From an uncultured bacterium (GTDB lineage: Bacteria > Bacillota_I > Bacilli_A > RF39 > UBA660), in the NCBI GenBank assembly GCA_947646655.1, contig CANSHI010000008.1:1-60826 (forward strand): 60,826 bases of DNA. The letters are read 5' to 3'. Below the pieces are notes generated by a model. It was given only the letters and a program-made list of their open reading frames with translations, was not told where the DNA came from and made no database searches. This document shows, in pieces, positions 8,618 through 16,671 of the stretch (the first letter of the stretch is position 1; each line of letters opens with the position of its first letter). The position numbers were made by a program, and so were the translations under genes.

Positions 8618-9553
8618 TTATTTGTTTTTTCTTTTAATTGAACTTTCACCGACAATAAAGTCTATTAAATACGTTACGATAAATATAAGTATGAAATCTA
8701 AAACTAGTGTTATCGTATAGTTAGCGACGATATCGTTTGTCAACAAAAGTGGTTGGTATGAGTCTATAAAAATCATTGCTAGAAAATCTAATACTGGTAT
8801 AACGATTGAGAAAACGAATGCATCACTAAGGTACGAACGTTGTCTTTGTTTTCTATCAACTCTTTCTTCTCCGGTAGAAAGGTCTAGGCCTAAAATAGTT
8901 TTAGGAGGATAGTCTTTTTTTGATGGAGAAAGTTTTATTTCTTTAGTCTCTGTGATTTTTGACTGTTCAATTTTTAATTCTTCAAAACCATTGTCAATGT
9001 CAACTTCTGTTTCTAATATCACTTTTTTTGGAAGAGCAGTTTTAGAAGTTGTATCTTTTTTGACTACTGTTTTAGGTTCTGCTTTTGTAACCTTACTTGT
9101 TTCTTTAACTGTCTGTTTTTTTTGTTCAGCTGTGCTAGCTTTTTTTGTCTCAACTTTTTTTGACTTTGTTTCAGGTTTAATAGTAGTTGATTTTTTTGAG
9201 TCTTTTGTAACTTCAGCTTTTTTAGGAACTACAGTTTTTGTTGCAGTTTTTTTAGTAGCGGTTTTTGTTTTTGAAGCTTGAGAGACAGAGCTCTTTTTTG
9301 CTTCTACTTTAGAGTCACCTTTTTTAGCTGTAGCTTTTGTAGAAGTTGTTTTTTTAGTTTCAACTTTTTTAGGAGCAGTCTTGGTAGCTGAAGCTGCTTT
9401 TTTTGTACTTGGCTTCGCTGCTGTTTGGGGTTTTACAGTTTTTTTAGCTGTAGTTTTTGAAGCTGTCTTGGCTGTTTGAGCTTTTGCTGTCCCTTTTGTA
9501 TTTGTATTTTTTTTAGTAGTTGTAGTTTTTTTTGTTTTAGTATCACTTGCCAT
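8618..9553 (-). CDS. Lys/Thr/Ala-rich protein with C-terminal membrane hairpin
   Basis: 311 residues in two parts. Residues 1 to about 180 are almost only K, T, A, S, P and V with many KKT, TKT and AKK steps, like histone H1-type tails and the basic repeat tails of some bacterial nucleoid or surface proteins. Residues about 180-235 are a mixed linker. The last 75 residues contain two long hydrophobic segments (about 245-262 and 275-300). A strongly basic cytoplasmic tail on a membrane hairpin could tether DNA or RNA to the membrane; that is inference. The low-complexity DNA makes slippage and length variation likely. Confidence 0.75.
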   Translation of the reverse strand: MASDTKTKKTTTTKKNTNTKGTAKAQTAKTASKTTAKKTVKPQTAAKPSTKKAASATKTAPKKVETKKTTSTKATAKKGDSKVEAKKSSVSQASKTKTATKKTATKTVVPKKAEVTKDSKKSTTIKPETKSKKVETKKASTAEQKKQTVKETSKVTKAEPKTVVKKDTTSKTALPKKVILETEVDIDNGFEELKIEQSKITETKEIKLSPSKKDYPPKTILGLDLSTGEERVDRKQRQRSYLSDAFVFSIVIPVLDFLAMIFIDSYQPLLLTNDIVANYTITLVLDFILIFIVTYLIDFIVGESSIKRKNK

Positions 9554-9793
9554 ATTTAATCACCGAGACAATTATATCATGAGTTATGATTTGTGTAAAC
9601 ACCATTTAGTTCTAAAACTAATTATTTTTTGTTAATGATTAGTTTGATAAAAAAAGATTGTAGTTTATTGTCGATCAATAGCATAATTTATAAATTTTTG
9701 TACTGTTTTTAACTTTTAAATTTTTGAGGGGCATCAAAAAAAATCTATTGTAAGTAATGAAATATATTCAAAACTTTATAGATTTTTAAATCA

Positions 9794-10760
9794 TTATGGT
9801 ATTAAAAGTTTTTGACCAATAGATAAATTGTTTGTTTTTAAATTATTTAACTGTTTAATTGCATCTACTGTAGTATTAAATTGAATCGCAATTCTGTAAA
9901 GGCTATCACCTGATTTTACTGTATATTCCGTTGGAGCAGTTGATCCATTGTTTTTAATTAAAAGCTTTTGTCCTATAGAAAGGTTATTAGTAGATAAGTT
10001 GTTTAATTTTTTAAGTTCGTCTACTGTAAGTCCATATTTATTTGCGATTCCATATAAGGTGTCGCCAGATTTTACTGTGTAGGTCGTTTCGGTCGGTTGT
10101 GATGAAGCTTTACTGATTAATAATTTTTGACCAATAGATAAAAGGTTTGATGAAAGATTGTTTAAAGCTTTAATGTCATTGACAGTAGTATTAAATTGAT
10201 TAGCTATTTTGTAAAGGTTATCGCCCGATTTTACTGTGTAATAGATGTCTCCAGTTTCTACAGGTGGTGTCGTAGTAGGTGGTTCAGTTTGTGATCCAGC
10301 TGATACTTTCAAGGTTTGACCTATAGTTAAAGAATTACTTGTAAGATTATTAAGTTTTTTAAGTTCATCCACAGATATATTATTGTTTTTGGCGATAGTC
10401 CAAAGAGTGTCCCCAGCTTTGACAGTATAATATTTTGCACCTGTGCCTTTAGGCGGTGTGTATTTAAGTCCTTTGTAGTCCATGACAGCACGTACTACTG
10501 CTTCTGCATAGTCTTTGTAGTTTGCTTTTAGTTTGGCTGCATCTTTAGCATTATCTAAGAATCCATATTCCACGATCACAGTTTCAGCATTTGGTGTTTC
10601 TCTTAGCATATAATAGTAATCTTTAGATGGATTACTTGGTAACCTTCTTTGATAATTTTTTCTAATTATTTGACCTTCTTGGGCTATGCTGTTTAAAATT
10701 TTTTCAGAAAGAGTGTCATTGTTACGCAAAGCATATATGACTTCAGCGCCTTCGGCACCT
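9794..10760 (-). pseudogene. Split LysM amidase, C-terminal part
   Basis: The C-terminal piece of an N-acetylmuramoyl-L-alanine amidase (Amidase_3). Its first codons (AEGAEVIYALRNND) continue directly from the middle piece that ends at 16417. It holds the last catalytic glutamate in VIVEYGFLDN and then four LysM repeats (each starting YTVK(S/A)GD, about residues 102-310 of an open frame starting at TTG 10729), which bind peptidoglycan. The full gene runs 25069 to 9794 but is interrupted by elements 2 and 1. If translated alone it would give a LysM protein without an active site. Excision of both elements would restore the frame, so it may be a reversibly split gene rather than a dead one. Confidence 0.9.
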
Positions 10761-10798
10761 CATACTCTCTAAATGCCTAGCCCAATTGACTAAAAAAA

Positions 10799-12388
10799 TT
10801 AATTATTATTATTTAATTTTTCAGTTTCAATTCCAAATTTATAGAATATTTCTATATTTCTCTCTTTATCTATGACAATTTTATCAATAACATATAATAA
10901 AAGCACACGATTTGGATGGTTTAAATCCAATAATTTTTTTATTTCTGTAATGATATCAGATAATTTAGTATTATATATAATTTTTTGACGTTTAAGATTT
11001 TCTAGCTTTTTAATTTTGGTGTTTAGTTTTTCTATTTCTTTTTCTATGCTTTGTTTAAGTAAATTATAAGTGTAATCTTCAATTCTATTTTCAAGTTTAT
11101 CGTTATACATTATTGCTAGCTTTTTATGACACTTTTCTCTTCTTTCAATTAATTTATCTAACTCTTTAAAATTATTATTATTTTTTTTACTTAATTTTTT
11201 ATAGACTTCATTAGCTAAATTATCTATATCCAATTTTTTAATACACTTTTCTAGAGTGGTTTTTACTTTTTTTAAAATCAATTCTTCTAATGGATTATAA
11301 AGCATATAATGGGAAACACATCTATTGTTAACAGAATATCTAGTAAATCTATTACAATTAATACTCCAACAATTTTTTGACTTCCGATAATTAATTGTTA
11401 AACTATTACCACATTCTTTACAAACAAACAGATTTTCTAATAGTCTTTTTTCTCTCTTAGATTTTGTTTCAGCTATTGTATACCTACCTTTATTATTTAT
11501 TTCAAAAAATGTTAATTTATCAATTAAAGGTTCATGTGTATTTTCTACGATTATCCAATTTTTCTCATCTAAATGAATTCTTTTTTTAGATTTATAATTT
11601 ATTTTAGTTTCTTTATTTTGAACCATATCTCCTGTATAAATTCTATTTTGCAAAATTGATTTAACAGTATCGTAATTCCATTTTTCGGTTCTTTTAGAAC
11701 TATTTTTGTAGGTACTAGGAGTTGCTATTCCTAAACTATTTAATTTGTCAGCAATTTCTTTTAAATTAAACCCTTCTTTAAACCACATAAATATATTTCT
11801 AACATTACTAGAAACTTTAGGATCTGGTATTAAATGTCCCTTATCATTAGGATCTCTAATATATCCATACGATGGTTTGCTTCCAATAAATTGTCCTGCA
11901 ATTTTCTTAGAATGTAATACATCTCTAATCTTATATGAGTTTTGTTTACTATAATAATCATTACATGCAACAATGAACGTTGATGAATCATTGCTTGCTT
12001 GTCTTTTAGCACTATCATAGTTTTCCATTATTGAAATAAATCTTACTTTATTTTCTGGGAAAAAAGTTTCTATATAATATCCTGTCATAACATGATCTCT
12101 GCCTAATCTCGATAAATCTTTTACTAATACCATATTTATTTTTTTTTCATTAATATCTTCAATTAATTTATGAAAGCCTGGTCTATCAAAATTTGTTCCT
12201 GAATATCCATCATCAATATATTCTTCTGTTAAAATATAATTATTACTTTTTAAATAAGATGTTAATATATTTCTTTGATTAACAATGCTTTCACTATCAG
12301 ATTCATATTTTTTATCAGAATCTTCTTGGGACAATCTTATATATATTCCTACTTTATAACTAGTAAAACTAACTAAATTATTAAACAT
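10799..12388 (-). CDS. Large serine recombinase of element 1
   Basis: Site-specific integrase/excisionase of the resolvase-invertase superfamily. The catalytic domain begins VGIYIRLSQEDSDKK (about residue 13) with the nucleophile in DSESIVNQ. The recombinase domain follows (GYIRDPNDKGHL, NSLGIATPS, VKSILQNRIYTGDM), then a zinc ribbon (CKECGNSL, later CWSINC) and a coiled-coil region from about 400 to 490. The 529-residue length is standard. AAGGAG precedes the ATG. It lies 38 bases from the left att core, as expected for an integrase acting on the site it abuts. Confidence 0.95.
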   Translation of the reverse strand: MFNNLVSFTSYKVGIYIRLSQEDSDKKYESDSESIVNQRNILTSYLKSNNYILTEEYIDDGYSGTNFDRPGFHKLIEDINEKKINMVLVKDLSRLGRDHVMTGYYIETFFPENKVRFISIMENYDSAKRQASNDSSTFIVACNDYYSKQNSYKIRDVLHSKKIAGQFIGSKPSYGYIRDPNDKGHLIPDPKVSSNVRNIFMWFKEGFNLKEIADKLNSLGIATPSTYKNSSKRTEKWNYDTVKSILQNRIYTGDMVQNKETKINYKSKKRIHLDEKNWIIVENTHEPLIDKLTFFEINNKGRYTIAETKSKREKRLLENLFVCKECGNSLTINYRKSKNCWSINCNRFTRYSVNNRCVSHYMLYNPLEELILKKVKTTLEKCIKKLDIDNLANEVYKKLSKKNNNNFKELDKLIERREKCHKKLAIMYNDKLENRIEDYTYNLLKQSIEKEIEKLNTKIKKLENLKRQKIIYNTKLSDIITEIKKLLDLNHPNRVLLLYVIDKIVIDKERNIEIFYKFGIETEKLNNNN

Positions 12389-12405
12389 ATTTCTCCTTTA
12401 GTTTA

Positions 12406-12534
12406 TTAAAAATATTCTTCAAAATTATTATTAGAGATCTTAAACATTTTTATCAAATATAAATATATAATCTCCTGCAAATTGTCATTATTAAAATATT
12501 CACTAGTAATTTTTAATTGTTTATTTATTGGCAT
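12406..12534 (-). CDS. 42-residue protein upstream of recombinase
   Basis: A short gene with a perfect AGGAGGT RBS, encoding MPINKQLKITSEYFN and ending NNFEEYF. It ends 17 bases before the recombinase start. Element 2 has a protein of about the same size, upstream of its recombinase (18664-18789), with a similar beginning (K-I-V-V-S-S-E-F). The shared position suggests an accessory to the recombinase, possibly a directionality factor, but no function is shown. Confidence 0.6.
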   Translation of the reverse strand: MPINKQLKITSEYFNNDNLQEIIYLYLIKMFKISNNNFEEYF

Positions 12535-12586
12535 TAAAAATATACCTCCTATAAAAGGTATGTTTTAAATTTCTAAAAATGTACTT

Positions 12587-13429
12587 TTATTCATTTTTTC
12601 TAAAGTTTATTATGTTTTGATGGTGATGATTTATTTTGTATGCAAATGGATATCCAAAAGGGTAAAGTGGTTTATTATCTTGTAATAAAATAATTGTTCC
12701 TACGAATTCAAAGCCTATTTTTTCCATCATTTCAACTATTTGTCCTTGCACACATACTTCTTTTTTATTTACAGTAAAATCACTTATTATAATTGAACAA
12801 TACTTACCATTTTTTAATTTTTTATAGCATTTTTTCATTATACGTGACAATAATTGAATAAAGTCATCAAATGATTCTTGATTACCTAAATCCTCAGATT
12901 TGTTTCCATAAAATTCAATGCCTTGTCGAGAACCATTTCTATATCCTTTAGAAGAATTATCACTTCTAATGCCACTCGCAGTATTCTTTAATATATTATG
13001 ATATGGTGGCGAGGTCACAATATAGTCAAAATAATCTGAATCAAAATTATCTAATATCTTTAGAGAATCCCCTAAATGTAACTCATACATATCATTAGAA
13101 ATTTCTTTTGATAAAAAACGGTCTTTGGCTAGATTTAAATATTCTTCACTAAGATCTATTCCAACACCATATCTATTAATATTTGTAGCTGCTACTATTG
13201 TTGTACCGCTGCCTATAAAAGGGTCTAAAACTTTCATTCCACTTTTTGTAAAAAGAGAGATTAATTTTTGAGTGTCCTTTATTAGATACGGAGCAGGATG
13301 CTTGTATGCAAACTTATCGTCTTTACATTTTTCAGAAATCCAAAAACTTTTAGTTAATTTAAGCCATTCTTTTCCAGTTAAATCATTTAATTTATTTCTT
13401 TTATCATATTTTCCTTCTTTATTATTCAT
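12587..13429 (-). CDS. DNA amino-methyltransferase (first)
   Basis: 280 residues. It transfers a methyl group from S-adenosylmethionine to an exocyclic amino group of adenine or cytosine in DNA. The SAM-binding motif VLDPFIGSGTT lies near residue 65 and the catalytic motif TSPPYHN near residue 140; DYIVTSPPY is typical of the N4C/N6A family. The open frame extends further up, but the ATG at 13429 overlaps the TGA of the preceding methyltransferase gene as ATGA and follows GGGAG, so translational coupling is the better reading. It forms an R-M system with its neighbours. Confidence 0.9.
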   Translation of the reverse strand: MNNKEGKYDKRNKLNDLTGKEWLKLTKSFWISEKCKDDKFAYKHPAPYLIKDTQKLISLFTKSGMKVLDPFIGSGTTIVAATNINRYGVGIDLSEEYLNLAKDRFLSKEISNDMYELHLGDSLKILDNFDSDYFDYIVTSPPYHNILKNTASGIRSDNSSKGYRNGSRQGIEFYGNKSEDLGNQESFDDFIQLLSRIMKKCYKKLKNGKYCSIIISDFTVNKKEVCVQGQIVEMMEKIGFEFVGTIILLQDNKPLYPFGYPFAYKINHHHQNIINFRKNE

Positions 13430-14814
13430 CTCAGTTGCTCCCACTTTAAATAAAAATTTTCTATAATAATTGGATCCCATTTTCCTTTAGTACAAATAAA
13501 ATAATAATCACTAATGGCAATGCCTTTTTTTGCAGAAACATTTGCTTCGCTTGAGCGTTTATTTTTCTGATGGATAACTTCGTTAATGCAAAATCCTGAT
13601 TCTTTAATTGCATAAAATAGATTATCCCAATCCTTTTTTAAATTACTATTAAAGGTTAAAACAAACTTACCATTATCTTTTAATACTCTGTTTAATTCTA
13701 TGAATGTTTTACACAATTCACTTTGATAAAAAGCATCATTCTTGTTTTTATTTTTAATAATCTCTTTTTTATGATCAATTACATATTTTGAATTGTACTT
13801 TTCCAACCATGATACCCAAACTTCACTTAAATCGCCATATTGAATAATATTTCCATAAGGTGGATCTGTAATAATTAAATCAATACTTTTATTATTTATA
13901 TTTTTTAAAATTTCATTTGAGGATCCTAAATAGTGAACTCCAAAGTTTTGAATATTTTGTCCTAAATATTCCACGCTATTATTTAATCCCTTGATAACTC
14001 CTGTTCCATTAAAAATTGCCTTTTCGAATGCTATTAGTGGATTTTGCTCAAAAATTTTATTAGATAACATATAAGCTGGGCGTCCCCAACTTGTAGAAAG
14101 AGGTCTATTACTTTTTTCATTTCTAGGAATACACATTTTAGATGTCAAATGTAAAGATTGGACAAATCCAAAGACTAACATCATTTTTACTTCGTCATTT
14201 CGTTCTTTTAAAATTAAAGCGTACAATTCAGAAAGTATTTTTAAATTTCTGTTTGTCCATAGAGCAGAAATACTATCTTGATTTATTTTCCTTAAAAAGG
14301 TAGAAGAAATAGATTCTATATCTGATAATTTTTTGTTTGGTATCCACTTGTCTATTATATAGTTTCCCTCTGAATATGTTCGTTCTTCAGTATATATTTC
14401 ATTACAAAATTGACATTTATAAGTAATGGTCGATTTACCATTCTTTTTATAATTATATATAACTACATCATTATTACAATGGCTGCATGAAGTAGTATAT
14501 TCGTTAATATAAAATGCACTATTTTTAATTTTCATTATAATTTTATTAGCCCTATCATAAATTAAGCTAATATCTACAGTTCTATTTGTTAAACATTTGA
14601 TACACAAATCACTGATTGGATTTAAATCAATTGTTATAGGAATACGATTAGATTTAATAGATTCAAAAAAAGTCATTCCACTTCCGACAAAAGGATCTAA
14701 AACAATCCCATTCCTGTCAGAATACTTTTCTATATATTTTCGCCAAATATTATGAGGTTTTTTTCCCCAATACTTCATTATACGATATATAGTGGGACGG
14801 GTTTGTTCTCGCAT
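13426..14814 (-). CDS. DNA amino-methyltransferase (second)
   Basis: 462 residues. The SAM motif VLDPFVGSGMTFFES lies near residue 40 and the catalytic motif ITDPPYGN near 310. Between them is an insert with a four-cysteine zinc ribbon (CSHCNND at about 108, CQFCNE at about 133). The layout, with a long insert carrying a zinc ribbon between motifs I and IV, matches adenine/cytosine methylases that act with a partner. Strong AGGAGG RBS. Two methyltransferases with one nuclease suggest an asymmetric recognition site in which each enzyme modifies one strand, as in type IIS systems; that is inference. Confidence 0.9.
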   Translation of the reverse strand: MREQTRPTIYRIMKYWGKKPHNIWRKYIEKYSDRNGIVLDPFVGSGMTFFESIKSNRIPITIDLNPISDLCIKCLTNRTVDISLIYDRANKIIMKIKNSAFYINEYTTSCSHCNNDVVIYNYKKNGKSTITYKCQFCNEIYTEERTYSEGNYIIDKWIPNKKLSDIESISSTFLRKINQDSISALWTNRNLKILSELYALILKERNDEVKMMLVFGFVQSLHLTSKMCIPRNEKSNRPLSTSWGRPAYMLSNKIFEQNPLIAFEKAIFNGTGVIKGLNNSVEYLGQNIQNFGVHYLGSSNEILKNINNKSIDLIITDPPYGNIIQYGDLSEVWVSWLEKYNSKYVIDHKKEIIKNKNKNDAFYQSELCKTFIELNRVLKDNGKFVLTFNSNLKKDWDNLFYAIKESGFCINEVIHQKNKRSSEANVSAKKGIAISDYYFICTKGKWDPIIIENFYLKWEQLR

Positions 14815-14823
14815 TTTTACCTC

Positions 14824-15981
14824 CTAGTTATTTTTTAAATAATCACACAATTCTGTGTATTCTAGTTTTGTAATTAGTCCTTTTTCATACAGTTTAAAAA
14901 TATGTGATAAATTTAAACAATTATATTCATCGATCATGTTTTTAAAAGTATTAAGATTAATAATATTATTTGCTCGAATAGTCATATATAAGTCTTTTAA
15001 ATCTTCTTTACAAGCATGATGTATCAGCGAATGATAAAACGGACTAATTACTAGTATATTTTCAATTATATCAGGGCCATCTTCACCAATAAATTCTAAA
15101 ATATGATGTGATTCAACATAGTTATTTCCTTTTTCATCTTTAAAAGTAGGTTTTTTACTGATCTGACATGTATAGTTTGCTTTAATTTTTGCTAGTTCTG
15201 CAATAAGGCGATTGCGTACCTTCTTACCTTTTTTATTAATAAGTGGATGGGTTAATGATCTTCTGTTCATTGCCTTAATAAAATTTTCATTTTGGGCAGC
15301 ATATTGTAATAGACTAGGTTTAATATTGTATAGTATAAGATCAGCTAATTCTTTATCAGCACTTTCATTTTCAGCAATTTTAATGTATCTTTCCAGTTCA
15401 ACAACCTCAGCAGGTATATCTTCATTTAATAAATCAATGGAATATTTAGTTAAAATAAAAATATTTTTATCAGTTTGCTGAATTAAATTTAAATCTTTCA
15501 TAAATAATAAAAAAGTCTTAAATTTAAAAGTTGGAGCTTGCGAAGAACCATATCTATATAATTTACCATCAGCAGTCTTCCAATTCATATATTCAAAAAA
15601 CCATTTTTGATGTTCGTTTAGACTATTTGGTAATTGTTTTCCGATGCTTATTGCATTTTTATAAATATCGTTTTCGTTAGTATATTCTGGTATAATTATT
15701 CCAAATAAATTAGCTAGCTCAAATTGTGAAACTGGTCTATTTATTTCTTTCATATATCTTAAGATATTAATTGCAGGTTTATATGAAAATATTTTTTTCT
15801 TAGATATTTTTTTGACACACCTTGAGCTTTGGAACATTGGATTGTCTGATATATCCATTGAAATTATTTTGGCTCTAAGGCTTTCTAAAGTATCTTTATT
15901 TATCATAAAAAATTCTTGACAAACATTTCTATTAATTATTACTTTTTTTGGTGATGGGGCATTTTCTAATAATCCCCACAT
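14824..15981 (-). CDS. HNH-type restriction endonuclease
   Basis: 385 residues. The C-terminal third has an HNH nuclease core: YVESHHILEF (about 275), then ENILVISPFYHSLIHHA (about 302), with a preceding CQISKKPTF where a treble-clef zinc site would start. The N-terminal 230 residues show no known domain and may recognise DNA; phrases such as NRPVSQFELANLFGI look like a winged-helix region. It sits between two cognate-looking methyltransferases and a small gene that overlaps its start by 16 bases. The start at 15981 relies on coupling with that upstream gene; an internal ATG near codon 26 is possible. Confidence 0.82.
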   Translation of the reverse strand: MWGLLENAPSPKKVIINRNVCQEFFMINKDTLESLRAKIISMDISDNPMFQSSRCVKKISKKKIFSYKPAINILRYMKEINRPVSQFELANLFGIIIPEYTNENDIYKNAISIGKQLPNSLNEHQKWFFEYMNWKTADGKLYRYGSSQAPTFKFKTFLLFMKDLNLIQQTDKNIFILTKYSIDLLNEDIPAEVVELERYIKIAENESADKELADLILYNIKPSLLQYAAQNENFIKAMNRRSLTHPLINKKGKKVRNRLIAELAKIKANYTCQISKKPTFKDEKGNNYVESHHILEFIGEDGPDIIENILVISPFYHSLIHHACKEDLKDLYMTIRANNIINLNTFKNMIDEYNCLNLSHIFKLYEKGLITKLEYTELCDYLKNN

Positions 15982-16316
15982 TTCATAAGATCAACTAGAT
16001 GCCTAAATTTTCTACCTTGGACTTTATCATAATGTTTATTAATACTAGATTTTTCTTGCAAAGTTAAATCAAATAAACTAACAATATAATTTGGTATGGA
16101 TTCATCATAACCTTTTAGTAAATATTTATGGATGAGATAATATAATTTTTTATCGTTTATTTCGGTTGTCTCATCTATATTTATTCCGTCTATTAAAATT
16201 GCTAATGCTTTCACAAGCATAATGTTCATTGTAGTAAATCCATGTCTTGGCATATTTAAGACCGATTTATTAAAAATTTTAAAATTTTCAAAACAATTTT
16301 TATACTTTTTAAACAT
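15966..16316 (-). CDS. Small protein of the R-M module
   Basis: About 116 residues, not recognised. It is basic at the N-terminus (FKKYKNCFENFKIFNK) and otherwise helical in appearance. The ATG at 16316 follows GGAGGT by seven bases and is preferred over the in-frame ATG five codons earlier. Its end overlaps the start of the nuclease gene, so the two are translated together. In that place it could be a control protein or a specificity/helper subunit, but there is no helix-turn-helix I can point to. It is the first gene of element 1, about 100 bases from the right att core. Confidence 0.65.
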   Translation of the reverse strand: MFKKYKNCFENFKIFNKSVLNMPRHGFTTMNIMLVKALAILIDGINIDETTEINDKKLYYLIHKYLLKGYDESIPNYIVSLFDLTLQEKSSINKHYDKVQGRKFRHLVDLMKCGDY

Positions 16317-16416
16317 ATTATAAACCTCCATTAATGTATATAATTTAATTATAACACAACTTTTTGATTTTTCATATGCTTTTTCTAGCTAATTATAGTC
16401 ACATCATGAGAATGTA

Positions 16417-16650
16417 GCACCTCCTGCGTTAATGTGATTAGAAATAATCACCACATCTTTTCCATTTCCGAATTTATCTAAAGCAATTCCTGGTCTTGTA
16501 GCAGACGTTAGTTCAACATCGTTAGTTCTAGTCATTTCTACAGGTACGCCTAGTTCTTTAAATCTATTATACATATAGTTACTTATGTCTAATGTCATAT
16601 TTTTTTCTATAATACCGTTCCCAGAAGCTCCTCCGTCCGCGCCTCCATGC
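16417..16650 (-). pseudogene. Split LysM amidase, middle part
   Basis: Encodes (H)GGADGGASGNGIIEKNMTLD and on to VVIISNHINAGG. It contains the catalytic/zinc residues of the Amidase_3 family: the glutamate in NGIIEKN and the second histidine in SNHINA. It is bounded on the right by element 2 (core CCATG at 16645-16649) and on the left by element 1 (core GCACCTC at 16417-16423). Only 228 bases of target remain here, in frame with both outer pieces. Confidence 0.92.
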
Positions 16651-16671
16651 CCTTGATACTGCTATACCAAA

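Larger units (their letters stand above)
10755..16423 (-). mobile_element. Element 1: serine-recombinase element with R-M system
   Basis: About 5.66 kb inserted in the amidase gene just after the codons for NHINAGG. Both ends carry the 7-bp sequence GCACCTC (10755-10761 and 16417-16423), the probable att core. Inside are a large serine recombinase next to the left end, a 42-codon small protein, two DNA methyltransferases, an HNH nuclease and a small protein, all on the minus strand in the same direction as the target gene. No transfer or replication genes are visible, so it is an integrative cassette that depends on others to move between cells. Confidence 0.88.

Noticed and set aside
8950..9540. 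CRISPR array or tandem DNA repeat
   Set aside because: The repetition comes from K/T/A-rich codons in a coding frame; there are no regular repeat-spacer units. No CRISPR array is seen in the window.
9794..10729. A self-standing LysM protein
   Set aside because: It has no signal peptide or proper start (TTG without RBS), and its N-terminal residues are the tail of an Amidase_3 domain that continues in frame into the middle fragment.
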